DNA from: Companilactobacillus nantensis DSM 16982
Lineage (GTDB): Bacteria; Bacillota; Bacilli; Lactobacillales; Lactobacillaceae
Direction of reading: 5' to 3'
Assembly: GCF_001435815.1 (NCBI RefSeq)
Contig: NZ_AZFV01000005.1
Span: forward strand, 1-64,000
DNA: 64,000 nt
Shown here: piece after piece, positions 55,147 through 63,842 of the stretch
Layout: each line of letters begins with the position of its first letter
Numbering within the stretch: the first letter of the stretch is position 1
The notes under the pieces: generated by a model
What the model was told of the DNA's origin: nothing
What the model saw: the letters and a program-made list of their open reading frames with translations, nothing else
Databases searched by the model: none
Translations under genes and position numbers: made by a program

Positions 55147-56130
55147 ATGAAATTAGCAATTATTGGTTCGGGGATGATTGTTCACGACTTTTTAACAATC
55201 ACAAAGGATTTAAAAGATACAGAGTTGACAGCCATTATCGGTACAGATAAAAGCTTGGATATTTTACATGAATTGAAAGCTAAATATCATATTGGATCTA
55301 CTTACACCGATTTTGATACGGCTTTAGCTGAAAACGATTTTGACACAGTTTATGTAGCAGTTCCCAACTTTTTACATTATGGATTTGCTAAAATGGCCTT
55401 GGAAAATGGCAAAAATGTTATCTCAGAAAAGCCCTTTACCGTTAAATATTCTGATTTTATGGATTTAAAGAAGATTGCTGAAGAGAAACATTTAGTTTTG
55501 ATTGAGGCAATTACCAATCAGTATCTTCAAAATTACGTTGATTTGAAGCAAAAATTACCTGAATTGGGCGATTTGAAATTGATTGAGAGTAATTATTCAC
55601 AGTATTCATCACGCTATGATGCCTTTGAAACGGGGAAAGTTTTGCCAGCTTTTGATCCGAAAAAAGGCGGTGGAGCATTGATGGATATTAACATTTATAA
55701 CATCCACTTTATCGTCGGTTTGTTGGGTCGTCCCAAAGCAGTATCTTATTTGCCAAATATTGAACGCAACATCGATACCTCAGGTATTTTAATGTTAGAT
55801 TATGGTAATTCTAAGGCAGTGGCCATCGGTGCCAAGGATTCAGCTTCACCAGTTGGGAAAACGGTCCTACAAGGTAATAAAGGGACAATCGTCGTTAATG
55901 GACCTACTAATGTGATGGAATCATTTGATGTGTACGATAAAGATAAAACATTGTTAGAAAAAGTTGATCACAATATTTATCCTCACCGAATGTATCAAGA
56001 ATTTGTCGAATTTGAACAAATCATTCGCCACCATGATTTAACGGAAGTGGCAAAAAGATTGCAACATAGTGAAGATGTAATGTGGGTCGTTGATCAGGCG
56101 TTTAAAGGAGCTGGAATAAAACTAGGGTAG
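55147..56130 (+). CDS. Gfo/Idh/MocA-family oxidoreductase
   Basis: 327 aa from ATG 55147 behind AAGGAGTG. Rossmann start KLAIIGSGMIVHDFL, then AVPNFLHYGFAKMALENGKNVISEKPF with the catalytic EKP motif, and the C-terminal sheet domain. Relatives oxidise sugars or inositol with NAD(P). Substrate unknown; the RpiR partner suggests a sugar phosphate signal. Confidence 0.85.
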   Translation: MKLAIIGSGMIVHDFLTITKDLKDTELTAIIGTDKSLDILHELKAKYHIGSTYTDFDTALAENDFDTVYVAVPNFLHYGFAKMALENGKNVISEKPFTVKYSDFMDLKKIAEEKHLVLIEAITNQYLQNYVDLKQKLPELGDLKLIESNYSQYSSRYDAFETGKVLPAFDPKKGGGALMDINIYNIHFIVGLLGRPKAVSYLPNIERNIDTSGILMLDYGNSKAVAIGAKDSASPVGKTVLQGNKGTIVVNGPTNVMESFDVYDKDKTLLEKVDHNIYPHRMYQEFVEFEQIIRHHDLTEVAKRLQHSEDVMWVVDQAFKGAGIKLG

Positions 56131-56239
56131 ATGACGTAATAACATGATGACTTGATTTAAATTAAAGAAGTGTTATATATACTAGGTTAATTTCTTATAA
56201 CTTAATAGTAGATTTTCTGAATATAAGTTATCGATAAAA

Positions 56240-56420
56240 CTAGTCGGAGGAACCGAGGAAGCTTGACTGGCAGTGAAAGTGGCGTTAGTGCTTTAGCACT
56301 TACACCACCGGGCGTGTTTGGAGACTCGCGTACTTTGCGAGGCTTCAAACCGAGGTATGAGACCTTGGCTCATGCCGGCCCGCACAGCCAGTCAAGCTTT
56401 TCTCGGTTCCGGAGATGGCA
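56240..56420 (-). repeat. 180-bp covarying structured repeat, copy 6
   Basis: Inverted orientation. The outer stem pairs 56249-56271 with 56387-56410 (one base bulged). Interior helix CGGGC/GCCCG is fully paired here where copies 1, 2 and 5 have an A-C step. The gap 56131-56239 before it shows nothing else. Confidence 0.9.
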
Positions 56421-56438
56421 TATTTCATACACTTTGTA

Positions 56439-56467
56439 TTGCAGCCACATTAAAAAAAGTTTAATAT
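56439..56467 (+). promoter_or_regulatory. promoter of the DMT transporter gene
   Basis: TTGCAG (56439-56444), 17 bp, TAATAT (56462-56467), 34 bp before the ATG. Confidence 0.55.
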
Positions 56468-56500
56468 TGTTAGCAATTACGAAACGAATCAGGTGGTTTG

Positions 56501-57412
56501 ATGGGGCAAGCTAGAGCCAATCGCAACTTATTATTGGTTGCCTTCATGTGGGGAACAAGTTATACATTTATTAAAATGGCAATTGCTGCTAAGATGCCGC
56601 CATCTGTCATTAATACATTACGGGGATTGATTTCAGCCATTTTGGTCTATATTTTTTTTCGAAAAAATGTCAAAACGATGACTTGGAAAGAATTTAAAAT
56701 TGGAGCAGTTTGTGCCATCTTTAACTTTGTGGTTGTCCAGTTACAGTCGACGGGATTAAAGTATACGACGCCGAGTAACAGTTCCTTTATTACATCAATT
56801 TATGTGATATTATTACCGTTTATTGCGTGGTTGTTTTTTAAAAAAGTACCACCGTTAAAAAATTATTTATCTATTATCCTATGTCTTTTAGGAATGATCT
56901 TTTTAACGGGTATCATTACGACTGGCTTTGAATTTCACATGGGAGACTTCTTAACACTGCTCAATGCAATTTTCTACGCTTTCCAAATGACTTATTATGG
57001 CTATGCAACTAAAAATGCTCGACCACAAATTATTGCCTTTCAATTAGGCTTTGTTCAAGCAATTTGTGGAACTATCTATGCCTTGACGATTGATTATAGT
57101 AAATTACAACAAATCAATTGGTCAACGGCGATTGGACCAGTAATTTATTTAGGTGTCATTGCAACATTTGCGGCACAGGTTATTCAAGTTACGAGTCAAA
57201 GATATACTGATACAGTTACCGCTGGACTAGTTTTGATGACGGAATCGTTATTTGCTAGTTTAGTATCGGTATTGTTCCATGTTGAACCTTTGACACAACA
57301 CTTGATTATTGGTGGTACGTTGATTATTTTCGCAACGTTGATTGCTCAATTTGATTTGCGAGGTGTAATTAGTCGTTATGTAGTTAAGCAAAATGGCATT
57401 AAAAAATCCTGA
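56501..57412 (+). CDS. EamA-family (DMT) transporter
   Basis: 303 aa with ten predicted spans in two EamA repeats; start motif NLLLVAFMWGTSYTFIKMAI and the second repeat near GDFLTLLNAIFYAFQMTYYG. Exports or imports metabolites, specificity unknown. ATG 56501 follows AGGTGG. Confidence 0.85.
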   Translation: MGQARANRNLLLVAFMWGTSYTFIKMAIAAKMPPSVINTLRGLISAILVYIFFRKNVKTMTWKEFKIGAVCAIFNFVVVQLQSTGLKYTTPSNSSFITSIYVILLPFIAWLFFKKVPPLKNYLSIILCLLGMIFLTGIITTGFEFHMGDFLTLLNAIFYAFQMTYYGYATKNARPQIIAFQLGFVQAICGTIYALTIDYSKLQQINWSTAIGPVIYLGVIATFAAQVIQVTSQRYTDTVTAGLVLMTESLFASLVSVLFHVEPLTQHLIIGGTLIIFATLIAQFDLRGVISRYVVKQNGIKKS

Positions 57413-57448
57413 TTTGTGAGAAGATATATTTTTGAGGAGGAGTTACAT

Positions 57449-57901
57449 ATGGCAGAACTATCACTATTAAATAAACAATTAGATGCATTACTTTTTGAGG
57501 AAACTAATATGGTTGCTAATTTAGCAAATGCTAGTGCCTTGATCAACGATATGTACGAAGATTTAAATTGGTCTGGCTTTTATTTATACAATGAGACGAC
57601 TGATGAACTAGATTTAGGACCATTTCAGGGTAAAGTGGCTTGTATGCACATCAAGAGTGGTAAAGGTGTTGTGGGAACAGCCTTTGCAGACCAACAAATT
57701 CATCGCGTAGCTAATGTTCATGAATTTCCAGGCCACATTGCCTGTGACAGTGCCAGCAATTCTGAAATTGTGGTGCCAATTACCAAAGATGGCAAAAAAA
57801 TAGGTGTTTTAGATATTGATTCACCATCTTTGAATCGTTTTACAGAAGAAAATGAAGCTGAATTGGGACAATTTGTGGAAGTGCTATTAAAACATATTTA
57901 A
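57449..57901 (+). CDS. GAF-domain free methionine-(R)-sulfoxide reductase
   Basis: 150 aa from ATG 57449 behind GAGGAGG. GAF fold with NWSGFYLYN, LGPFQGKVACMHIKSGKGV and FPGHIACDSASNSEIVVP, the fRMsr signature. The catalytic/resolving Cys of VAC and HIAC are kept, but the middle Cys of the usual GVCG is Val here. Repairs free oxidised methionine. Confidence 0.9.
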   Translation: MAELSLLNKQLDALLFEETNMVANLANASALINDMYEDLNWSGFYLYNETTDELDLGPFQGKVACMHIKSGKGVVGTAFADQQIHRVANVHEFPGHIACDSASNSEIVVPITKDGKKIGVLDIDSPSLNRFTEENEAELGQFVEVLLKHI

Positions 57902-57925
57902 CATTTAGTCTTTCGATAGTAGTCA

Positions 57926-57970
57926 AAAAGAGATAAGTGATTCCTAAAAATGGGAACGCTTATCTTTTTT
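57926..57970 (+). terminator. terminator after the fRMsr gene
   Basis: AGATAAG (57931-57937) pairs with CTTATCT (57959-57965) with ATTCC/GGGAA inside, then T's. Confidence 0.75.
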
Positions 57971-58080
57971 ATTAAACAAATATAATAATAAAATCTAATT
58001 GATTGGCTTGTTAATAGGTGCTAATCTGAATAAGTGAAATATGGAATTCAGGATATATTCAGATGATAGGGGAATTAAAT

Positions 58081-59424
58081 ATGTCTAAGAAATTAATAAC
58101 CACCTTTTTAATTGGAAGTGGAGTTATTGGCGGGATGCTTTTCAGTAATCAATTGAACGTTGATGCTGCTACAAAAGGTGTCGTTAATACCTCCAAGATG
58201 ACTTTTTTATACAATGAAAAAGGTGAATTGGTCAAAGATCGAGCACTAGCTCCAAGCACTGCCTGGGCTTATGATCAAGAAATTCAAATTGGAGATCAAG
58301 GCAGTTTTTATCGTGTTGCAACACATGAATTTGTCAAAACAAGTGATGTTCAATTACAACATGGTCACGCCGAGAGTGGGATTGTTAAAACAGGCTCAAA
58401 TGGTGCTTTAATTTACAATTATGCAGCTGGAAATTATACGTCAACTTCTGCTAAACTGGACGCTCACAGTGCTTGGCGCTACAGTCGAGTTGATAATGCT
58501 AATGGCAAGACATGGTATCAAGTCACAAGTGATGGCTGGATAAATAGTGATGATGCTTCAACGTCAACATTTATTAATAACGCTGGAGTTGCTAAAATCA
58601 GTTATGCTCCTGACAGTGGCATCGATTTGTGGAATGGATATGGTCCAAACAAGGTAGCTACCGGTCAAAAATTGAAGAATGGTTCATCATGGAACTTTTC
58701 GAAAAAGGTTGTCGATGTTAATGGTGATGCTTGGTATATGATTGGTAATAATCAATGGATTGAAGGAACTTATACGAAAATTACCAACCAAGTTTTTGAT
58801 ACGACAGCTGCCCAAAATTGGGATCCTAACTTTGCGGTTGTAAAGGTTAACCAAAAGGCTTCAGTATACAACGATAGTAATTATAATTCTGGGGTTAAGG
58901 AATCTTCAGCTAAAGGAACTTTGTTGCAAGTAGCTTCAACTGAGCAGACAGGTAATTTGATTTGGTATGAATTGAGTAATGGCGGTTGGATTCCATCGAG
59001 TGTGACAACCGAAATGACAAATTATCGTGAACCTGTTTCGTTAAATGGCAAGAGTAAACAACAAGTAATCAGCGATGTTATTGCAGCAGCTAAAGGTCAA
59101 CTTGGTAAACCTTATATTTGGAATGCCAAGGGACCAGATGGATTCGACTGTTCAGGCTTGATGCAATATGTTTTCCGTCAAGCAACTGGTCAAAATATTG
59201 GTTCATGGACAGTTCCACAAGAAACAGCTGGGACAAAAGTTTCGATTAGTGAACTACAACCAGGTGATCTTGTGTTCTGGGGACCTGCTGGGGCCAGTTA
59301 TCACGTGGCTTTGTACTTAGGTAACAATGAATATCTCAATGCATTGCGCCCAGGAACAAATGTCAAAATTGATAAAATTTCATCAGCTTTCGCACCATCA
59401 TTTGGGGTTAGGGTATTTAAATAA
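58081..59424 (+). CDS. secreted NlpC/P60 peptidoglycan hydrolase
   Basis: 447 aa from ATG 58081 behind AGGGGA. A signal peptide (FLIGSGVIGGMLF) is likely cut after DAA near residue 31. Several SH3/SLAP-like wall-binding repeats (about 40-315; W-rich, YN/WYQ patterns) precede an NlpC/P60 domain with catalytic Cys in DGFDCSGLM (about residue 361) and His in SYHVALYLG (about 411). It would cut gamma-D-Glu-diamino acid bonds in the wall. Confidence 0.9.
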   Translation: MSKKLITTFLIGSGVIGGMLFSNQLNVDAATKGVVNTSKMTFLYNEKGELVKDRALAPSTAWAYDQEIQIGDQGSFYRVATHEFVKTSDVQLQHGHAESGIVKTGSNGALIYNYAAGNYTSTSAKLDAHSAWRYSRVDNANGKTWYQVTSDGWINSDDASTSTFINNAGVAKISYAPDSGIDLWNGYGPNKVATGQKLKNGSSWNFSKKVVDVNGDAWYMIGNNQWIEGTYTKITNQVFDTTAAQNWDPNFAVVKVNQKASVYNDSNYNSGVKESSAKGTLLQVASTEQTGNLIWYELSNGGWIPSSVTTEMTNYREPVSLNGKSKQQVISDVIAAAKGQLGKPYIWNAKGPDGFDCSGLMQYVFRQATGQNIGSWTVPQETAGTKVSISELQPGDLVFWGPAGASYHVALYLGNNEYLNALRPGTNVKIDKISSAFAPSFGVRVFK

Positions 59425-59546
59425 ACTATTTTATAAGTAACAAAAATTACCTATATATTTTTTATAGAGTATAAATATACAATGTTTCATTTTATTTCAG
59501 TCTCTGATATAACTAAGTAATTCGAAATATATGGAGGTAAAATGTT

Positions 59547-60131
59547 ATGAATACTCCCACATTAGAGACAGAACGTTTAATTCTGAGAAAATTTACTGAA
59601 GAAGATATGGAAGCTCTTTTTCTTATTCTTAAAGATGACGAAGTGAATAAGTTTTTGCCATGGTATCCAATGAAAGATATTGAGGAAACCAAGAAATTTT
59701 ATGAACAAAGATATGCGAATAAATATAAACAGACACAAGCCTATGCTTATGCTATCTGCCTTAAAAGAGATGATCTTCCGATTGGCTATATTAATGTTGA
59801 TATGGAAGAACATCATGATTTGGGTTATGGACTTCGCAAAGAATTCTGGAATAATGGGATTGTTACTGAGGCAAGTAAAGCTGTTGTGGAGCAGATAAAA
59901 AAAGATGGTCTCCCATATATTACGGCAACACATGATAGAAACAATCTAAGAAGTGGAAATGTTATGCAGAAAGTTGGAATGAAGTATTGCTACTCATATG
60001 AAGAACAGTGGCAACCCAAAGATTTCCCTGTCATATTCAGAATGTATCAACTCAATTTTAATGACAATGATAATTTTGTATATAAAAAATATTGGAATAT
60101 GTATGACAATCATTTTGTTGAAGAATTGTAA
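59547..60131 (+). CDS. GNAT-family acetyltransferase
   Basis: 194 aa of the RimJ/RimL type: LETERLILRKFTEEDMEAL, DLGYGLRKEFWNNGIVTEAS (acetyl-CoA loop) and ATHDRNNLRSGNVMQKVGM. Target unknown: N-terminal amines, tRNA-related or small molecules. GGAGG precedes the ATG. Confidence 0.88.
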   Translation: MNTPTLETERLILRKFTEEDMEALFLILKDDEVNKFLPWYPMKDIEETKKFYEQRYANKYKQTQAYAYAICLKRDDLPIGYINVDMEEHHDLGYGLRKEFWNNGIVTEASKAVVEQIKKDGLPYITATHDRNNLRSGNVMQKVGMKYCYSYEEQWQPKDFPVIFRMYQLNFNDNDNFVYKKYWNMYDNHFVEEL

Positions 60132-60170
60132 GATGATTGTATAGCACAATTTCCGATTTAATTACAAACA

Positions 60171-60208
60171 AAAATCACCAGATATCAAAAGGAATCTGGT
60201 GATTTCGT
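60171..60208. terminator. bidirectional terminator
   Basis: AAATCACCAGAT pairs with ATCTGGTGATTT (perfect 12 bp). It lies between convergent genes ending at 60131 and 60231. Confidence 0.75.
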
Positions 60209-60230
60209 GTTTCTACACTATTTTTTCGGT

Positions 60231-60851
60231 TTAATTAAAAGCTTGATTATAATATTCCAAGTAAAATTCTTGAGTTTTTGGTAAGGCAACAACTTTCGTA
60301 ACACTAGTATTACGTGGTTCGGGCAAAGTCATTGGATCTTGTGGCTTCAATACGTCTAAAGCTAGTGCTTTAACTGTAAAACCATGTGTAACGCAGATAA
60401 TTTTATCATCAGGATATTTTTGCATCGCATCAATAACGAAGTCATGGACACGGCTAATAACGTCCTCAAAAGTCTCCCCATGTGGAGCATATTTAACGTA
60501 CAGTGGCAAAACGTCATTGAGATAGCTATTGTAAGCATCAGGATGTAATTTTCGTAGTTCAGCGTTTTGATGACCGTCCCATTCGCCATAAGAAATTTCA
60601 ATCAGACGTTTATCATAAGTGATTGGTAAATTAGCATCAGTGTTCAAAATAGCGGCAGTTTGCTTAGTACGTTCCAAAGGACTACAGATAATACGATCTG
60701 CAAAATTAATATCAAAATTATCAGCCAAATGTTGTGCTTGTTTTTTACCATTATCATTCAGATAGGTTATCTCAGTATTAATGGTACCTTGTTTCATTTT
60801 CATCACGTTAGCAGCGGTTTGACCGTGACGAATAAAGTAAAATTCTGTCAT
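60231..60851 (-). CDS. histidine phosphatase (phosphoglycerate-mutase-like)
   Basis: 206 aa. Catalytic FIRHGQT with His 9, ICSPLERTKQTA, and the second His in CVTHGF (about residue 158). The family covers mutases, sugar-phosphate phosphatases and metal-independent phosphoserine phosphatases. Its position next to serC-serA makes the last activity worth testing, as no SerB homologue is in the window. That is inference from location. Confidence 0.85.
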   Translation of the reverse strand: MTEFYFIRHGQTAANVMKMKQGTINTEITYLNDNGKKQAQHLADNFDINFADRIICSPLERTKQTAAILNTDANLPITYDKRLIEISYGEWDGHQNAELRKLHPDAYNSYLNDVLPLYVKYAPHGETFEDVISRVHDFVIDAMQKYPDDKIICVTHGFTVKALALDVLKPQDPMTLPEPRNTSVTKVVALPKTQEFYLEYYNQAFN

Positions 60852-61000
60852 ATGAAAGCTCCCTTTTGTTGGAAATAAATAGTGGCTTATAGAGATTAAA
60901 GTGCCATTTAATTGATTTGGTAATTTAATGTTACATAAATTATGTGTGCATTACAATCAATACCTTATATTATGATTATGTTGTAGTTAGTAAAAAATGG

Positions 61001-61028
61001 TTGACAATCACAATAAAAATGTTAAAGT
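61001..61028 (+). promoter_or_regulatory. promoter of the serC-serA leader
   Basis: TTGACA (61001-61006), 16 bp, TAAAGT (61023-61028). Start near 61035 would give a 23-nt 5' end before the leader peptide ATG. Confidence 0.6.
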
Positions 61029-61057
61029 ATTTTTAAGTTAATTGGAGGTATTTTAAT

Positions 61058-61132
61058 ATGAAAAACTTAAATTTTAATATTCAAACAGTCTCCTCCAAGT
61101 CTACATACTATACATGTAGGCTTATTAACTAA
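61058..61132 (+). CDS. serine-codon leader peptide, 24 aa
   Basis: ATG 61058 follows GGAGG with good spacing; the ORF ends at TAA 61130-61132. Residues run MKNLNFNIQTVSSKSTYY and four more codon groups to the stop; Ser codons TCC TCC, one Lys, TCT lie at codons 12, 13 and 15. It is followed by competing hairpins and a terminator before serC. A role as a ribosome-stalling sensor of charged seryl-tRNA is inferred. Confidence 0.75.
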   Translation: MKNLNFNIQTVSSKSTYYTCRLIN

Positions 61133-61235
61133 TTAGTAAACCCTCATGTATGTAAAGACATTTTTACATCTGTGAGGTTGATGAATTCTTAAGTAAACAC
61201 GACTCCTCACAGAAATTATTCTGTGAGGATTTTTT
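61101..61235 (+). promoter_or_regulatory. attenuator: competing hairpins and terminator before serC
   Basis: Region 1 (61101-61106) pairs with 2 (61114-61119). Region 2 (61112-61120, ACATGTAGG) can instead pair with 3 (61142-61149, CCTCATGT, one bulge). Region 3 can pair with 4 as a long hairpin (61142-61156 with 61163-61177). Region 4 contains CTGTGAGG (61170-61177), exactly complementary to CCTCACAG (61205-61212) of the terminator stem. The terminator (61205-61214 with 61219-61228, then T7) lies 33 bp before the serC ATG. Stalling at the Ser codons would free region 2, pair 2:3, release region 4 and break the terminator. Confidence 0.75.
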
Positions 61236-61267
61236 TATCCAAAATTTAATTCAGGAGTGGAAAAACT

Positions 61268-62353
61268 ATGACAATTTATAATTTTGCGGCTGGTCCAGCA
61301 ACAATGCCAGCTGAAGTGATCCAACAAATTAAAGCTGATTTACCTTCATATAAGGATTCAGGTATGAGCATTATGGAAATTTCCCATCGTTCCGCTCTTT
61401 TTGACGATGTTTTCCAGAAAGCTCAACAAGATATGCGTGATTTATTGAAGATTCCTGATAATTATCAAGTACTCTTTTTCCAAGGTGGCTGTACATTACA
61501 ATTCACAGCCGCACCACTTAATTTAGCTACTAAATATCATAAGATTGCCTTGTTAGATAGTGGTCATTGGGCTGATAGGGCAGGGGACGAAGCAAAAAGA
61601 GTTGGTGTTGAAGTTGATGTTTTGGATTCTACTAAAGCTGACCATTATACTAAATTACCCACGTTAACTAATTTGCCAGCCGATACTTACGATTATTTGC
61701 ACATTACAACGAATAATACAATTGAAGGTACGGCATATAGTGATTTGCCAGTAACTGGAACCACAGAATTAGTCGGCGATATGTCATCTAATTTTATGGG
61801 GCAACAATACGATGTGAAAAAATTTGGAGCTATTATGGCTGGCGCTCAAAAGAACCTTGGTATTGCTGGCTTAACGGTGGTTATCGTCCGAGATGATTTG
61901 ATTGGTCAAGCACAAAATTTACCAAGCATGGTCGATTATCAACTGTTTGCTAAAAAAGACTCAATGTTTAACACACCACCAGTTTTTGCTATTTATGCAG
62001 CAGGATTAGTTTTACAGTGGTTGAAGAATCAAGGTGGAATTGCTGAAATGGAACGTCGTAATCGCCAAAAATCAGCTTTATTATATGATTTTTTGGATAA
62101 TTCAACCTTATTTACCGCACCAGTCGTTAAAGCCGACCGCTCATTGACTAATGTCGTGTTTGTTACAGGCAATCCTGAAATTGATCAACAGGTCGTTGCA
62201 CAAGCAGCCGAAAATGGATTAGTCAACATCAAAGGACACCGTTCAGTAGGTGGTATGCGAGCTAGTTTGTATAATGCAATGCCTTATGTTGGAGTTGAAA
62301 GATTGGTTGATTTTCTAACTAAATTTGAAAAAGATTACAGGGGGAAACACTAA
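61268..62353 (+). CDS. serC: phosphoserine aminotransferase
   Basis: SerC makes phosphoserine from 3-phosphohydroxypyruvate with PLP. Class-V aminotransferase: YNFAAGPATMPAEVI, SIMEISHRS, FFQGGCTLQF and PLP Lys in AGAQKNLGIAGL (about residue 198). 361 aa. Stop overlaps the serA start. Confidence 0.96.
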   Translation: MTIYNFAAGPATMPAEVIQQIKADLPSYKDSGMSIMEISHRSALFDDVFQKAQQDMRDLLKIPDNYQVLFFQGGCTLQFTAAPLNLATKYHKIALLDSGHWADRAGDEAKRVGVEVDVLDSTKADHYTKLPTLTNLPADTYDYLHITTNNTIEGTAYSDLPVTGTTELVGDMSSNFMGQQYDVKKFGAIMAGAQKNLGIAGLTVVIVRDDLIGQAQNLPSMVDYQLFAKKDSMFNTPPVFAIYAAGLVLQWLKNQGGIAEMERRNRQKSALLYDFLDNSTLFTAPVVKADRSLTNVVFVTGNPEIDQQVVAQAAENGLVNIKGHRSVGGMRASLYNAMPYVGVERLVDFLTKFEKDYRGKH

Positions 62354-63522
62354 TGTACGCAGTAAAAACTTTTAACGCAATCGCTCAAGTCGGATTGGAT
62401 ACTTTTACCGATGATTTTACAATCAATCAAACAGATGAACCTGATGCATATTTGATAAGATCGGTTAATTTATTAAAAGCTGATTTTCCCGAAAGCCTTA
62501 AAACAATTGTCCGTGCCGGAGCAGGTGTCAATAATGTGCCATTAGGTCGGGCAACGGAACAAGGTATTGCTGTTTTTAATACACCGGGGAGTAACGCAAA
62601 TGCCGTCAAAGAGCTGGTGATTTCCTTAATGATTGCTACTGCCAGAAATTTATTTGCAGCGCATGATTATTCAGATGAACATACTGAAGCTGACGTTTCC
62701 CAACGAACGGAAAAGGATAAAACAAAGTTTAATGGAACCGAATTAGCCGGAAAACGTATTGCCGTGATTGGACTAGGAAATGTCGGTTCACTCGTTGCCA
62801 ATGCCGCCTTAGCCTTAGGTATGAAAGTTATCGGTTATGACCCATATTTATCAGCCAATGCTGCTTGGAGAATCAATAATCGTGTTAAGCGAGTTGATTC
62901 AATCAAAAAAGCGGTTAAAGGTGCTGATTTTGTTACCGTCCATGTACCAAAGAATAACGAGACCATTGGTTTATTAGCCACCAAAGAAATTTCAGAAATG
63001 AAAGATGGCGTAGTTTTATTTAATTATTCAAGAATCGGTATCGTTGATAATCAATCGGTAGTTAAAGCAATGCGCAGTCAAAAAATCAGCCATTACTGTA
63101 CAGATTTTGGAGAACCCATAATCGCGGATCAACCAAATATTACTATCACACCACATATCGGAGGTTCAACCATAGAAGCAGAATCAAACGGAGCCGTACA
63201 AGGAGCTAACACCGTAATGGATTATCTGGAAAATGGCGATACAACCAATTGTGTCAACTTACCAAATATGCAAGTTCCGTTTGAAACAACTTATCGAGTG
63301 ACAGTGATTCATCAAAATGTACCTAATATGGTTGGACAAATCAGTACACAAATTGCCACACGTGGTATTAATATCGAAAATATGTCAAATGCAGCCAAAG
63401 AAAAAGTAGCCTACACAATAATTGATGTTGACGGTTTGCAAGAAGATAACCAAAGTGCTTTAATAGCAACGTTAGAATCGATTAAAGAAGTGTATCGGGT
63501 TCGGGTTATTAAGCATAAATAG
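62353..63522 (+). CDS. serA: D-3-phosphoglycerate dehydrogenase
   Basis: First step of serine synthesis (3-PGA to phosphohydroxypyruvate, NAD). 389 aa: RAGAGVNNVPLGRATE, Rossmann GLGNVGSLVANAA (about 137-149), ITPHIGGSTIEAE with the catalytic His, and a C-terminal ACT domain (VTVIHQNVPNMVGQISTQIA) that may bind serine. It is the short ACT-only form without an intervening domain. TAATG coupling to serC. No terminator is evident after it apart from the repeat copy 7 region. Confidence 0.95.
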   Translation: MYAVKTFNAIAQVGLDTFTDDFTINQTDEPDAYLIRSVNLLKADFPESLKTIVRAGAGVNNVPLGRATEQGIAVFNTPGSNANAVKELVISLMIATARNLFAAHDYSDEHTEADVSQRTEKDKTKFNGTELAGKRIAVIGLGNVGSLVANAALALGMKVIGYDPYLSANAAWRINNRVKRVDSIKKAVKGADFVTVHVPKNNETIGLLATKEISEMKDGVVLFNYSRIGIVDNQSVVKAMRSQKISHYCTDFGEPIIADQPNITITPHIGGSTIEAESNGAVQGANTVMDYLENGDTTNCVNLPNMQVPFETTYRVTVIHQNVPNMVGQISTQIATRGINIENMSNAAKEKVAYTIIDVDGLQEDNQSALIATLESIKEVYRVRVIKHK

Positions 63523-63610
63523 AAAGATATTGTAAATATTCTTTTATATTTGTATTGGATAATCTTGTCCGTGATTTTTTAAAGGGTAATATTAAACATT
63601 AACGAATAAA

Positions 63611-63801
63611 CTAGCCGGAAGGAACGTGGAGAAACAGACCAGCAGTGGCAGTGGTGTTAGGACGGCTGTTTTTGTCGTTCTTACAGCACAGGACGTATTT
63701 TGAGATTCGCGTTTTTTGCGAAGCTCAAAATCGAGGCGCAAGGCCTTGGCTTGCACCGGTCCTCACAGCAGGTCAGTTTCTCCACGTTCCTGGAGGTGGC
63801 C
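63611..63801 (-). repeat. 180-bp covarying structured repeat, copy 7
   Basis: Inverted orientation. The outer stem pairs 63621-63640 with 63771-63790 (one mismatch). P2 GGTGCAAG/CTTGCGCC is a full change relative to copy 1, and the loop is CCAAGGC. P4 is the long-arm subtype of copy 5. It fills the serA-lexA gap with the lexA terminator. Confidence 0.9.
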
Positions 63802-63804
63802 AAC

Positions 63805-63834
63805 AAAAAAACCATACGTTTTTTTCACGCATGG
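63805..63834 (-). terminator. terminator after lexA
   Basis: On the minus strand CCATGCGT and ACGTATGG form the stem (one wobble), then a T7 run. Confidence 0.85.
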
Positions 63835-63842
63835 TCAATAAT

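Noticed and set aside
2731-63801. Seven repeats as CRISPR, integron attC sites or IS ends
   Set aside because: Spacing is kilobases, no cas or integrase genes, no attC core sites; copies lack a transposase and clear target-site duplications.
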